Assembly: GCF_051622035.1 (NCBI RefSeq)
Contig: NC_135358.1
Span: forward strand, 3,164,501 to 3,228,500
From: Arctopsyche grandis
Taxonomy: Eukaryota; Arthropoda; Insecta; Trichoptera; Hydropsychidae
DNA: 64,000 nucleotides
Direction of reading: 5' to 3'
A program made the position numbers and the translations under genes. Under the pieces are notes generated by a model. It worked only from the letters and a program-made list of their open reading frames with translations. It did no database searches and was not told where the DNA came from. Positions 9,644-20,278 of the stretch are shown one piece after another; positions within the stretch are counted from its first letter, which is position 1, and each line of letters starts with the position of its first letter.

Positions 9644-12600
9644 ATGGAAACGATAAAATGGAATCAAATATTGTCTGCAATTATTTGCCTTCTGGTATTA
9701 CCGATCACCCAGTCTTATACGATAGAAGATTTATTTTCAAGCCAGCAAAGGTTAATTTCTATAAGAAATCGAAATACGGGTCAGGCATTTTCAAATGAAT
9801 GCATGTCCGATCAAACAAATGAAGGTTTTGAAATAAATTGCTACAATATTAATCAAAATGTTAACTTATCAGCATTACTGGAACAAGAAGTTGGGGTAAA
9901 ATTTTATATTTGGTGTTTCTTACATTTTTACTTTATCTATGTACGTAGTAACAATAGATGAAGTTTTGTGATCATGCGAAAATTCGAACTCGAGATTTTG
10001 ACTGATTCGAACTCAGAATCGATCACTGATCACGTTTTCATGATCTAGAAAAAATGTGTGTGTGTGTGTGTGTGTGTCTGTGTGTGTGTGTATTTTGGGG
10101 ATATTTTTAACACCGTTAGTCCTATCGAAATGAAACTTAGTATCGGTTAATGAAATTCTTATCGACACGTTATTACTTATTTTTTTTCAAATTTTTAAGT
10201 TGACCGGAAATGGTACCTCACCTTATAGGTGTCCTCTTTTTTTTAAGTTTTTTAATTCAATTATCTCCCAAACCACTTACTGAATCAGACTGAATTTTTT
10301 TTAAATATGATAGAAATAATAATTTTTATAACCTTATATTTTTTAAATATTTCTATCTGTACCGGAAGTAGTACTTTTACTCTAGAGAATCGAGGTTTTT
10401 TATGTTTTTCTCAGAAACCTTTTGGTTTATTGAACTGAAATTTCATATCTAAAAGTTTAAGCTTATTACTAAGTTATATATAATAATTTAGTAAGTATCT
10501 GTCAACCGGAAGTGGCAGTTTACTCTTGTTCGATTTTTCTTCCACTATTTTTTTCGACCCCTTAAACATGTGTTTTCGTCACAAAAAAATTCAAGTATTT
10601 TTCTTGTAGTAATGTAATGAAAATAAAAAAAATTATTAAATTTTATAAACCGGAAGTGGGATTTTTTTCACTTAGAAAGATTGAAAACGTTGTGCCCACT
10701 ACTCTGTCCGCACCCCTGAACGTATTAAGCTGAAAATTTATATTTCTATCCTTAATGTACTTACTTAGAGCTGGTAGGGTTTTGGTCATAATTCGTAAAC
10801 CGGAAGTAGTATTTTTTTTAAAAACAATATTTCATTATTTTATTTTTACCTTTTAAATTGTTTTAAGCTTCTTGATATTTATTGAGTATAATAAAGATAG
10901 TAATTTTAAGTAGAAATAAAAAAAAAAATACTTAATTTAATAAACCGGAAGTGGGATTTTTTTCCTCGTAGATAGGTCAAAAATGTTGTGCCCACTACTC
11001 TGTCCGCACCCCTGAACGTATTAAGATGAAAATTTATATTTCTATCCTTTATGTACTAACTTAGAGCTGGTAGGGTTTTGGTCAGAATTTGTAAACCGGA
11101 AGTAGTATTTTTTTTAAAACAATATTTCATTATTTTTTTTTTACCTTTAAAATTATTTTTATTTTCTTGATATTTAATGAGTATAATACTCAAGTATAAT
11201 ACAAAAAAAATTTGAACAAAATCTGACAACCGGAAGTAGAACTTTTGTTTTGTGCAAGTTTCCATACATTTGCGCTCAATTTGTATCGCTATCATAGTCA
11301 TCAGTTCAATATCGAATTTTGTTTTGTAACCTTCTTATATTCCTCAAATACATAGATAAAGTCATGGGTTGGTCACACCCGAATTTTTATGTATGTAAAT
11401 GATGAACTAGGCTGAATATTTTTTTCCTAAAATTTAGTAACAATCATTTTATTTTAATCAACAAAAATTTTCGAATGTTTAAATGCACATATTTAATGGC
11501 TATATTAAGAAAATATAATTCTCAAAGATCGATCATATGGCGGTGAATTCAAACAGTGTTTTTAAGTTACAGTTTCTAATTTTACACAGGTTATTCATTT
11601 TTTAAAAATTAAATAAGATATGAGATGTTGTTAACAGCAATATAGTAATTTCGAGCCACATTCTGTTCAAATCTTCAAAGAGGACCATATTTTTGAGAAA
11701 AAGATTTAATAGCCAGCAGCATAGCTCGGACGTTTAGCTTCTGCTTACCGTCAAGAAGGTGCCGGGTTCTATCCCTGAATGAAAATTAATTTTTCAGAGT
11801 ATGCTGTTGGTCAGACCTGGATTTGTGACTCCAGGTTGATCGTTTCCGATCAAAGTTTGCCAATTTTCTCTGATTTCATTGTTGAAACGGTTCCCGGGAA
11901 AAAAAATTGGCTAAAAATCCTTCCTACCTACTATGTCACCACTATTTGAAATTTGATGGATGTAAAATAAAAATTTATGTACAATTCATAGATGTCTCGC
12001 TAATTTGCGAGTTTTTTCAGTGTCTCGCAATTCAACGACTTATAATAAAAATGCTGCATTTGTATTTTGTAATTGGAGAGGAAGGCGCATTGGGATTTAC
12101 CTGTAAGGCCTTCCTGGTATATATGTAAAATAAAAAAAAAGGATATTTGAAGAAAAAAACAAAAAATATATATGTACAAACAAACATAGTACATATGTTC
12201 ATTATGAATGCTATAACCATTTGAAAGATGTGACAGAAGTGGTGCTAGTAAATATATAATTCAGCCGTATTAGAGTCATTTATTCAGTTCAGCTTTTTAA
12301 TTAAGCAACTTCTAAATAAAAATGTTCATATTCACTTGAAAATTCTAGTCACTTTGAAATTTCGAGCCAAATTCTATGTTAATTTTTGAAAAAAAAAGAA
12401 TTATACGATCGTTTTTCTTTTTCTGGAAAAATATGTACATACAAAATATGTTCTGTATAAATGTTATAACCTTGATTTCATTTATTTTTAAGCACTTTCC
12501 GGATGAAACAAAAATCATAGATAAACTGGTGATATTTGATTTATCGACAGCTGATGAAAAACTAACCCAAAATTGGATAAAATCAACGAAATTCTATATA

Positions 12601-13713
12601 AAAATTCTGGTTTTGGATTCTTATGCCATGGATATCGAAAAAAATGCATTTGACGGAGTTGTCTTCGAAAAGTTGGAAAGCTTGACTTTGTTTAGTTTTG
12701 AAATTAGAACTTTAGAAGAAGACACTTTAAAAGGTCTGCAACTTCTGAAATATTTGGAGTTCTACAACTGTGAAATAAAGATAATCAACGAAAACGCTTT
12801 AAAGGCTGTATCCCTTACTTTAGAAAGTCTATCAATCGGTGAGCTGTATTACGATCCCATTCATTTAAAAAGATCGGTTCAACAGCGTGCAAAGGAATTA
12901 CCATTCAATCCTACTAATCTAACAGGAACAGCTCCTTTACCTAAACTTAAGACAGTTAATTTCGGTTCTAAAAATATGAATACTTTAAACGCAAAATCAT
13001 TTTCGCAAATTAAGGCGTGTGAGGAGTTATATATAGGTGGCAATGAAATTGAGCACATCGGTTGTGGAACTTTCGAAATGATGAAATCATTAAAAATGCT
13101 TTTTTTAAGCGGTAATAAACTTACAACTATGGATTCATGCGTTTTTGGGGACGAGCTGATAAATAATTTTGGAGAAGATACTTTAAGGGTTAGTTTTAAC
13201 AGATGGAATTGTATTTGTGATTTAAACTGGTTGAAACAATTAAAAATAAATAAAATTGTTTCTGACGATCCATGGTGCACTTCACATTCAAATTTGCCTT
13301 TTGAAGAAGTTGATTTTTGCGAGGGGTCAACTACAGAGGGTTCAACATCAACTACAGAAGGTTCAACGACAACTACAGAATATCCAAAGACGACTACAGA
13401 TGAACCAGAGATAAGTACAGAGGAGACCACAGAACTACCACCAGAGCCGGATTCATCAATGATGATCATAATTATAGTGATATCGATATCGATATGTATT
13501 ATAATCGCTGCACTCATCGCCTACATAGTAATCAGAAATAAGCGAGCCAATGAAACTTGTACAACTATTCCAAATGATCTTGAACGAACAAATTCAAATG
13601 AAATAACTGATGCAAATTCAAAAGACAATTATGTGACTAAGAATATAGAACTACGTTTGATTGACGACAAAGGAAACATAATGAAAAATCACATTGTAAT
13701 TGATCCTAGCTAG
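9644..13713 (+). CDS. LRR-C, type I transmembrane leucine-rich-repeat protein
   Basis: Two main exons, 9644-9895 (84 codons) and 12493-13713, joined in phase 0 over a 2.6-kb GT-AG intron. The product is 490 residues from METIKW. Residues 9-24 are a hydrophobic signal peptide ending TQSY. A Cys pair (C53, C66) forms a short N-cap. Exon 2 has about eight irregular LRRs (for example LTLFSFEIRTLEEDTLKGLQ), an LRRCT cap with CIC, PWC and DFC, and a short Ser/Thr stalk of about three seven-residue repeats. A transmembrane helix follows (MMIIIIVISISICIIIAALI), then Arg/Lys-rich stop-transfer residues and a tail of about 56 residues ending VIDPS. It should be a glycosylated surface receptor or adhesion protein; ligand and signalling partner are unknown. 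The paralogue LRR-D is nearly identical outside the stalk. AATAAA lies at 13827. The exon structure is inferred from paralogue alignment and splice sites. Confidence 0.88.
10055..10091. repeat. (TG)n microsatellite
   Basis: TG dinucleotide run with one TC interruption, inside the LRR-C intron. Confidence 0.9.
10203..11240 (+). repeat. Diverged ~147-bp tandem array carrying ACCGGAAGT motifs
   Basis: ACCGGAAGT (once ACCGGAAAT) recurs at 10203, 10361, 10505, 10649, 10799, 10944, 11095 and 11229, spaced 134-158 bp. Each motif is followed by T-rich sequence. Two consecutive double units (about 10649-10860 and 10944-11150) also share the long block around CCACTACTCTGTCCGCACCC, showing a higher-order 295-bp duplication. 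The array is absent from the LRR-D intron, so it is an insertion or local amplification in LRR-C. No ORF is seen. Confidence 0.8.
11711..12140 (+). mobile_element. tRNA-derived SINE, copy S1
   Basis: The head AGCCAGCAGCATAGCTCGG is tRNA-like, with box A near 11722 and an excellent box B GGTTCTATCCC at 11764. A long unrelated body follows (TGTTGGTCAGACCTGG, ATGTCTCGCTAATTTGCG), then GGCCTTCCTGGTATATATG and an A-rich tail. It lies in the LRR-C intron and is missing from the LRR-D intron. Other copies lie at 27690, 39790, 48015, 48272, 54845, 61334 and 63337. Confidence 0.88.
12141..12492 (+). other. Remaining LRR-C intron to the acceptor
   Basis: The sequence around AGCAACTTCTAAATAAAAATG resembles the intron of LRR-E (32701), so it is original intron. 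The acceptor TTTATTTTTAAG ends at 12492. The open frame from 12376 into exon 2 is a read-through of the intron. Confidence 0.6.
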
Positions 13714-13724
13714 GGATCAATTAC
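13696..13724 (+). promoter_or_regulatory. Hairpin across the LRR-C stop codon
   Basis: The arm GTAATTGATCC (13696-13706) pairs perfectly with GGATCAATTAC (13714-13724). The seven-base loop TAGCTAG contains the TAG stop at 13711-13713. The same structure is in LRR-D at 18440-18468. Confidence 0.7.
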
Positions 13725-13965
13725 ATACAATAGTTTAAAAAACCCGGTTTTTTTTTAGTTTTACTTCTGAAAACCGATATTTTAGCTTCTAATTAATTAT
13801 GAAAATTCAACTAAATTATTACTAAAAATAAATTACCAATTTTCATTTGCCTAATTTTATATTTCTAGCGAGTTAATATTAATTTGTTTTTTATTTGAGT
13901 TTTGTTTTCGAGTGTGTGCCTTATAGATTAGATATATGTACATATACATATGTATGTATGACTAA
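13714..13965 (+). other. LRR-C 3' UTR and duplicated 3' flank
   Basis: Shared with 18458-18720 downstream of LRR-D at high identity, so it belonged to the duplicated unit. A polyadenylation signal AATAAA is at 13827-13832. LRR-D has a second one made by a 17-bp duplication. Confidence 0.65.
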
Positions 13966-14070
13966 GTGTATCAAATCATATGTTTATAATCATCATGTTG
14001 TTTTTAATATCCTATCAATAATTTTTTATAATATTAATAATTATCAATTTTTGTGACATACATACATACA

Positions 14071-14226
<156 letters not shown>

Positions 14227-14227
14227 T

Positions 14228-15085
<858 letters not shown>

Positions 15086-15103
15086 TTCGATTAGTTCAAC
15101 ATA

Positions 15104-15165
15104 TTTGACTATCTTCTCTTTGAAGAAGTTGAATTTTGAATAGTCGGTTCTTCATTTCTATAACT
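15104..15165 (+). pseudogene. LRR gene scrap (C-terminal end)
   Basis: Matches the end of LRR-A/LRR-E exon 2: CTTCTCTTTGAAGAAGTTGA, then GTCGGTTCTTCATTTCTATAA. About 12 bp between FEEVEF and IVGSSFL are deleted. It is a relic of another array member. Confidence 0.8.
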
Positions 15166-15221
15166 GACTGTAGTCGGTTGTTATTCTATGTATGTATGTA
15201 TATATATTCTAAAATTCTTTT

Positions 15222-15280
15222 AAATAATGTCTTCACAGGTTACCCCAATATGACACTGTGGCCATATAATACATAAATAA
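15222..15280 (-). mobile_element. LINE 3'-end scrap, antisense
   Basis: Inverted match to the LINE 3' ends at 19205-19262 and 50998-51062 (TGACCTGTAAAGACACTGTG region). Short and diverged. Confidence 0.5.
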
Positions 15281-15439
15281 CACACATTTTATGTAAATAT
15301 ACAAGCATATAAAATGTACTTATATAAAAACATATTTAATTTTATTTAACAAATATTCACATGCTCCCCAAAAAATTTAAAGAAAAAAAAAAAATATATA
15401 TATATATATAAGCTAATCTAAGATATAAGCTAATCTAAG

Positions 15440-15745
15440 GTATTTTATCAACATTTTGTTTACAATTTTATGCCCAAAACAATTTTTCAATAACAATCGA
15501 TGACGATGGAATTCAATTAAGATCATCGGTATGATATAGTGGCTCTTTTATCCGATCACAGCTCTATTATCCGATCCGCTCTATTATCCGATTTATTGTA
15601 AAAAAGCAACCATCTTGGTTATACCTTAGATTAGTTTACAGCGAATCAAAAGACATACATATGTACATATGTATGTACATTAACTGTTGCTTTATGGAAA
15701 ATAAAAATACATTTTTTTAAATCAGTATTATTATTTTTTAGATCG
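15440..15745 (+). promoter_or_regulatory. Orphan LRR promoter copy (P3)
   Basis: Carries the same ordered blocks as the LRR-C and LRR-D leaders (TTTGTTTACAATTTTATG, then CAATAACAATCGATGACGAT, then CATTAACTGTTGCTTTATGG) up to the region of the leader donor. No exon follows; the next promoter copy (P4) begins instead. The insert CTCTATTATCCGAT is repeated inside it. Confidence 0.65.
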
Positions 15746-15794
15746 GATCCGCCTCGTCTATAAACCCGAATTTTACCTATGTATGTATTATATA

Positions 15795-16023
15795 TATTTT
15801 TCGAATATGTTTTTTCAATATTTTGTTTACAATTTTATGAACAAAACAATTGTTCAATAACAATGGATAACGATGGGATTAAATGTTAAGATTGACAGTA
15901 CGATACACTAATTCTAATAGCCGATCAATTCATTATTAAAATGTCAATCAACTTGGTAGTACCATAAATTGTAAGCGAATCAAAATACATACATTTACTC
16001 TTGCTTTCTTGGAAAATAAAAAT
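15795..16023 (+). promoter_or_regulatory. LRR-D promoter/leader region (P4)
   Basis: Collinear with P2 but with a single CAATCAACTTGGTAGTACCA block. The leader donor GTAAGTAT is at 16024 and the acceptor AATAAACCAG ends at 16108 (85-bp intron). Confidence 0.6.
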
Positions 16024-16124
16024 GTAAGTATCCATTTTTTTAAATCAGTAAAATTCAATATTTTTTAAATAGCAATTTATTACATTATTATTATTGTTAA
16101 TAAACCAGATATAAAGCGAAAAAT

Positions 16125-18457
16125 ATGGAAATGATAAAATGGAATCAAATATTGTCTGCAATTATTTGCCTTCTGGTATTACCGATCACCCAGTCTTATA
16201 CGACAGAAGATATATTTTCAAGCCAGCAAAGGTTAATTTCTATAAGAAATCGAAATACGGGTCAGCCATTTTCAAATGAATGCATGTCCGATCAAACAAA
16301 TGAAGGTTTTGAAATAACTTGCAGAGATATTGATGAGAATGCTGACTTATCAGCATTACTGGAACAAGAAGTTGAGGTAAAATTTTATATTTAGTGTTTC
16401 TTACATTTTTATATGTACATGATGAACTAGGCTGAATATTTTTTTCCTAAAATTTAATAGCAATATTATATGTACGGCGGTGAATACAAACAGTTTTTGA
16501 TAATATACAGGTTATGCATCATTTAACTATGTTTCTTTGCTGTTGTAAACAGCAGTTTAATAATTAAGAGCCAAATTCTTTGCAATCTTTAAAAGAAGAA
16601 CATATATTTGATAAAAAGTTTTAATGGGTTTTTTTTTTGAAAAATATGTTTATTCTGAATGTTATAACCATGGATTTATTTATTTTTAAGAACTTTCCGG
16701 GAACGACACAAATCATAGATAAACTGCTGATATATGGTCTATCTACGGATGATGGAAAACTAACCCAAAATTGGATAAACTCAACGAAATTCTTTATAAA
16801 AATTCTGGATTTGTATTCTGATGCCATGGATATCGAAAAAAATGCATTTGACGGAGTTGTCTTCGAAAACTTGGAAACCTTGACTCTGTTTGGTTTTGAA
16901 ATTAGTACTTTAGAAGAAGACACTTTTAAAGGCCTGCAACTTCTGAAGTATTTGGAGTTCTACAACTGTGAAATAAAGATAATCAACGAAAACGCTTTAA
17001 AGGCTGTATCCCTTACTTTAGAAAGTCTATCAATCGGTGAGCTGTATTACGATCCCATTCATTTAAAAAGATCGGTTCAACAGCGTGCAAAGGAATTACC
17101 ATTCGATCCCACTAATCTAACAGGAATAGTTCCTTTACCTAAACTTAAGACAGTTAATTTCGGTTTTAAATATATGAATACTTTAAACGCTAAATCATTT
17201 TCGCAAATTAAGGCGTGTGAGGAGTTATATATAGGTGGCAATAAAATTGAGCGCATCGGTTGTGGAACTTTCGAAATGATGAAATCATTAAAAACCATTA
17301 TTTTAAGCGCTAATAAACTTACAACTATGGATTCATGCGTTTTCGGGGACGAGGTGATAAATAACTTTAGTGAAGATAGTATAATGGTTAGTTTTAACAG
17401 TTGGAATTGTAATTGTGATTTGAACTGGTTGAAGCAATTGAAAATAAATAAAATTGTTTCTGACGATCCATGGTGCACTTCACATTCCAATTTGCCTTTT
17501 GAAGAGGTTGATTTTGACGAGGAGTTTACTACAGAAGATCCAACGACAACTACAGAGGGTTCAACGTCAACTACAGAAGATTCAACGACAGCTACAGAAG
17601 ATTCAACGACAACTACAGAAAATTCAACGACAACTACAGAAGATTCAACGACAACTACAGAGGGTTCATCGTCAACTACAGAAAATTCAACGACAACTAC
17701 AGAAGATTCAACGTCAACTACAGAAGATTCAACGACAACTACAGAAGATTCAACAACATCTACAGAGGGTTCATCGTCAACTACAGAAAATTCAACGACA
17801 ACTACAGAAGATTCAACGACAACTACAGAATATTCAACGACAACTACAGAGGGTTCAACGTCAACTACAGAAGATTCAACGACAACTACAGAAGATTCAA
17901 CGACAACTACAGAAGATTCAACGACAACTACAGAAGATTCAACGACAACTACAGAGGGTTCAAAGTCAACTACAGAAAATTCAATGACAACTACAGAAGA
18001 TTCAACGACAACTACAGATGGTTCAACGACAACTACAGAGGGTTCAACGCCAACTACAGAAGATTCAACGACAACTACAGAGGGTTCAACGACAACTAGA
18101 GCAGATTCAACGACAACTACAGAATATCCAAAGACAACTACAGATGAACCAGAGATAAGTACAGAAGAGACAACAGAACTACCACCAGAGCCGAATTCAT
18201 CAATGATGATCATAATTATCGTGATACCGATATTGATATGTGGTATAATCGCTGCCCTCATCGCCTACATAGTAATCAGAAATAAGCGAGCCAATGAAAC
18301 TTGTACAACTATTCCAAATGATCTTGAACGAACAAATTCAAATGAAATAACTGATGCAAATTCAAAAGACAATTATGTGACTAAGAATATAGAACTACGT
18401 TTGATTGACGACAAAGGACACATAATGAAAAATCACATTGTAATTGATCCTAGCTAG
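16125..18457 (+). CDS. LRR-D, LRR receptor with long mucin-like stalk
   Basis: Exons 16125-16376 (84 codons) and 16691-18457 join in phase 0 over a 314-bp intron, giving 672 residues. It has the signal peptide (ILSAIICLLVLPITQSYT), N-cap Cys pair, LRRs and LRRCT of LRR-C. The stalk is expanded to 28 exact-length seven-residue repeats of the type DSTTTTE or GSTSTTE, several with NST glycosylation sequons. The transmembrane helix (MMIIIIVIPILICGIIAALI) and tail match LRR-C; the tail differs by one residue. The fourth LRRCT cysteine is replaced: DFDEE here, DFCEG in LRR-C. The start at 16125 is the first ATG after the leader intron. Stalks of this kind are usually heavily O-glycosylated and hold a domain away from the membrane. 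Ligand unknown. Confidence 0.88.
17537..18124 (+). repeat. Coding minisatellite: 28 units of 21 bp
   Basis: 588 bp, exactly 28 copies of a 21-bp unit (consensus GATTCAACGACAACTACAGA plus A). First-residue variants are Asp, Gly, Asn and Tyr, and third/fourth-position variants give STS, SSS, SKS and STP. Some blocks recur in the same order (GSSS-NSTT-DST), so groups of units were copied together. The array keeps other frames open on both strands; those ORFs are artefacts. LRR-C has only about three units. Confidence 0.97.
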
Positions 18458-18468
18458 GGATCAATTAC
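18440..18468 (+). promoter_or_regulatory. Hairpin across the LRR-D stop codon
   Basis: Same 11-bp arms and seven-base loop with TAG as in LRR-C. Downstream polyadenylation signals AATAAA are at 18569 and 18586. Confidence 0.65.
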
Positions 18469-18769
18469 ATACAATAGTTTAAAAAACCCGGTTTTTTTTT
18501 AGTTTTACTTCCGAAAACCGATATTTTAGCTTCCAATTAATTATGAAAATTCAACTAAATTATTACTAAATAAATTATTACTAAAAATAAATTACCAATT
18601 TGCATTTGCCTAATTTTTTATTTCTAGTGAGTTAATATTAATTTGTTTTTTATTTGAGTTTTGTTTTCGAGTGTGTGCCTTATAGATTAGATATATGTAC
18701 ATATACATATGTATGTATGTATACGTACATATATCTAATCTTGTTTGATCGAGTTGATCTTCCGCGGTG

Positions 18770-19270
18770 TTCCATCTATATTTGTGTAGTATATTTTCCT
18801 CCAAATCAAAACGATAACATCTCTGAAGTTTTTTTTTTTTTTTTTAAGTTACAAGAGGAATTTAACTTTTTAAAGAGTAAAAATATTTTGATTGTAGGGG
18901 ACTTAAGCACTGTTTCTTTGAAGAATGTAAGCATGGAACTGTCGCTTATGTGCAAGCTTTTTAATTTACTTTTAATTCAATTTTAACTATTTATATATTT
19001 ATATATATGTGATTTTTGTTTATTATTTTCAATTTGTAATTTTAAATTTTTTTTTAATTTTTGATTTTTCAATTTTTTTTTAATTCTCAATTTTTCAATT
19101 TTTAATTTTTATGTACAATATTTTTTAATGTTTTATTTTATTTGTTTTTCTATTATTATTGTTTTATTTTTTCTTATGTTTTTGATCTTTTATGTATTGT
19201 CTGGCTACAGTATCATATTGGGGTGACCTGTAAAGACACTGTGGTATACTTGTATATTAAATAAATAAAC
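18770..19270 (+). mobile_element. CR1-like LINE remnants: endonuclease scrap and 3' end
   Basis: Around 18775-18910 one reads VVYFPPNQND, then LKSKNILIVGDL, the signature of the LINE endonuclease (normally GDFN). It is broken by a T-run and a deletion. A T-rich 3' region follows, ending TGACCTGTAAAGACACTGTG and ATTAAATAAATAAAC. The same end recurs at 50998. Confidence 0.65.
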
Positions 19271-19299
19271 AAATAAATATATATCTATATATATATATA

Positions 19300-19584
19300 T
19301 GTGGGTGGAATTCCTGAATAGATGACGCTATTCAGGACCACGATGGGATGTGGCGGTGGAATTGAAGATCAAACACGTGCGTTTTCAGTCATGTTGTTTA
19401 TTAAAACGACACCACGCGGTGGTTTAACGACCAACCGCCCCCAGTGGAAGGTTAACTTCTACTAACTGTAAAATAGCGGTCATTTCGCGCCCTCTGCTTT
19501 CATCCCCCCTCTACGATCGGTCGTAACATACCCTTTCACAGCCATAGCCCATACATCAGCCTTTCGTTCAATCCCAACACTACA
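19300..19584 (-). repeat. LTR (3' LTR of the element)
   Basis: 285 bp, TG...CA ends, identical to 22066-22350. The inner border on the minus strand is preceded by a purine-rich piece (AGGAAAGGCCGAG), a candidate polypurine tract. Confidence 0.93.
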
Positions 19585-20278
19585 ACTCGGCCTTTCCTGA
19601 CCACAAACCTGCCCTCAGGTTTCTCTCACCTGCCGGGCCATTCCTCAATCATATTACACATAATTTTCAGACATACTTCTCAATAATCCCAGACATACTT
19701 CACAGTAGTCTTCAACATACTCCACAATAATCTCAAACTTACTCCACAGTAACCTTAAACATATTTCAGTATCATATCAATTTTTCACGTTTCAATACAA
19801 TTCAATCTTCAAAAAAGTTACACACAGATCATCACAATTAAAGTTACACATAAATCATCACAATTGCAATTTAAAATCATTACAAAAAATACATAGCATT
19901 AAAATCAACACCTTCACATCGGAAACAAATCACATTTTAAAATCATTACAGGAAATACATAGCATTAAAATTAACACCTTTACATCGGAAACAAATCACA
20001 TTTTAAAACATCACTAGAATTACATTTCAATACAATTATCTCATATTCTTCTAGGCATGTAACCAAATTAAAACATTATTCAACATACCAAACACTCGCC
20101 AAAACATGAAAACACTAGAATAATCAATAAAACATTAACAATATTTCAAATCTTAACTACTAACAAAATAAAACAATAATCAAATATCATGTAAGGCTTA
20201 ACTAAAACCCCTCCGGGTACTCCACTTATTCTCTAATTCACTGACACACACTTCACTTCAACCGGCACAACCTAAACA

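Noticed and set aside
11764-11774. tRNA genes at the SINE heads
   Set aside because: They have box A/B similarity but no foldable acceptor stem, and are followed by the conserved SINE body.
17077-18261. A 394-codon antisense ORF of Val/Glu/Ser repeats and a 177-codon Gln/Lys/Ile repeat ORF inside LRR-D
   Set aside because: The 21-bp unit has no stops in several frames; these are shadows of the coding minisatellite.
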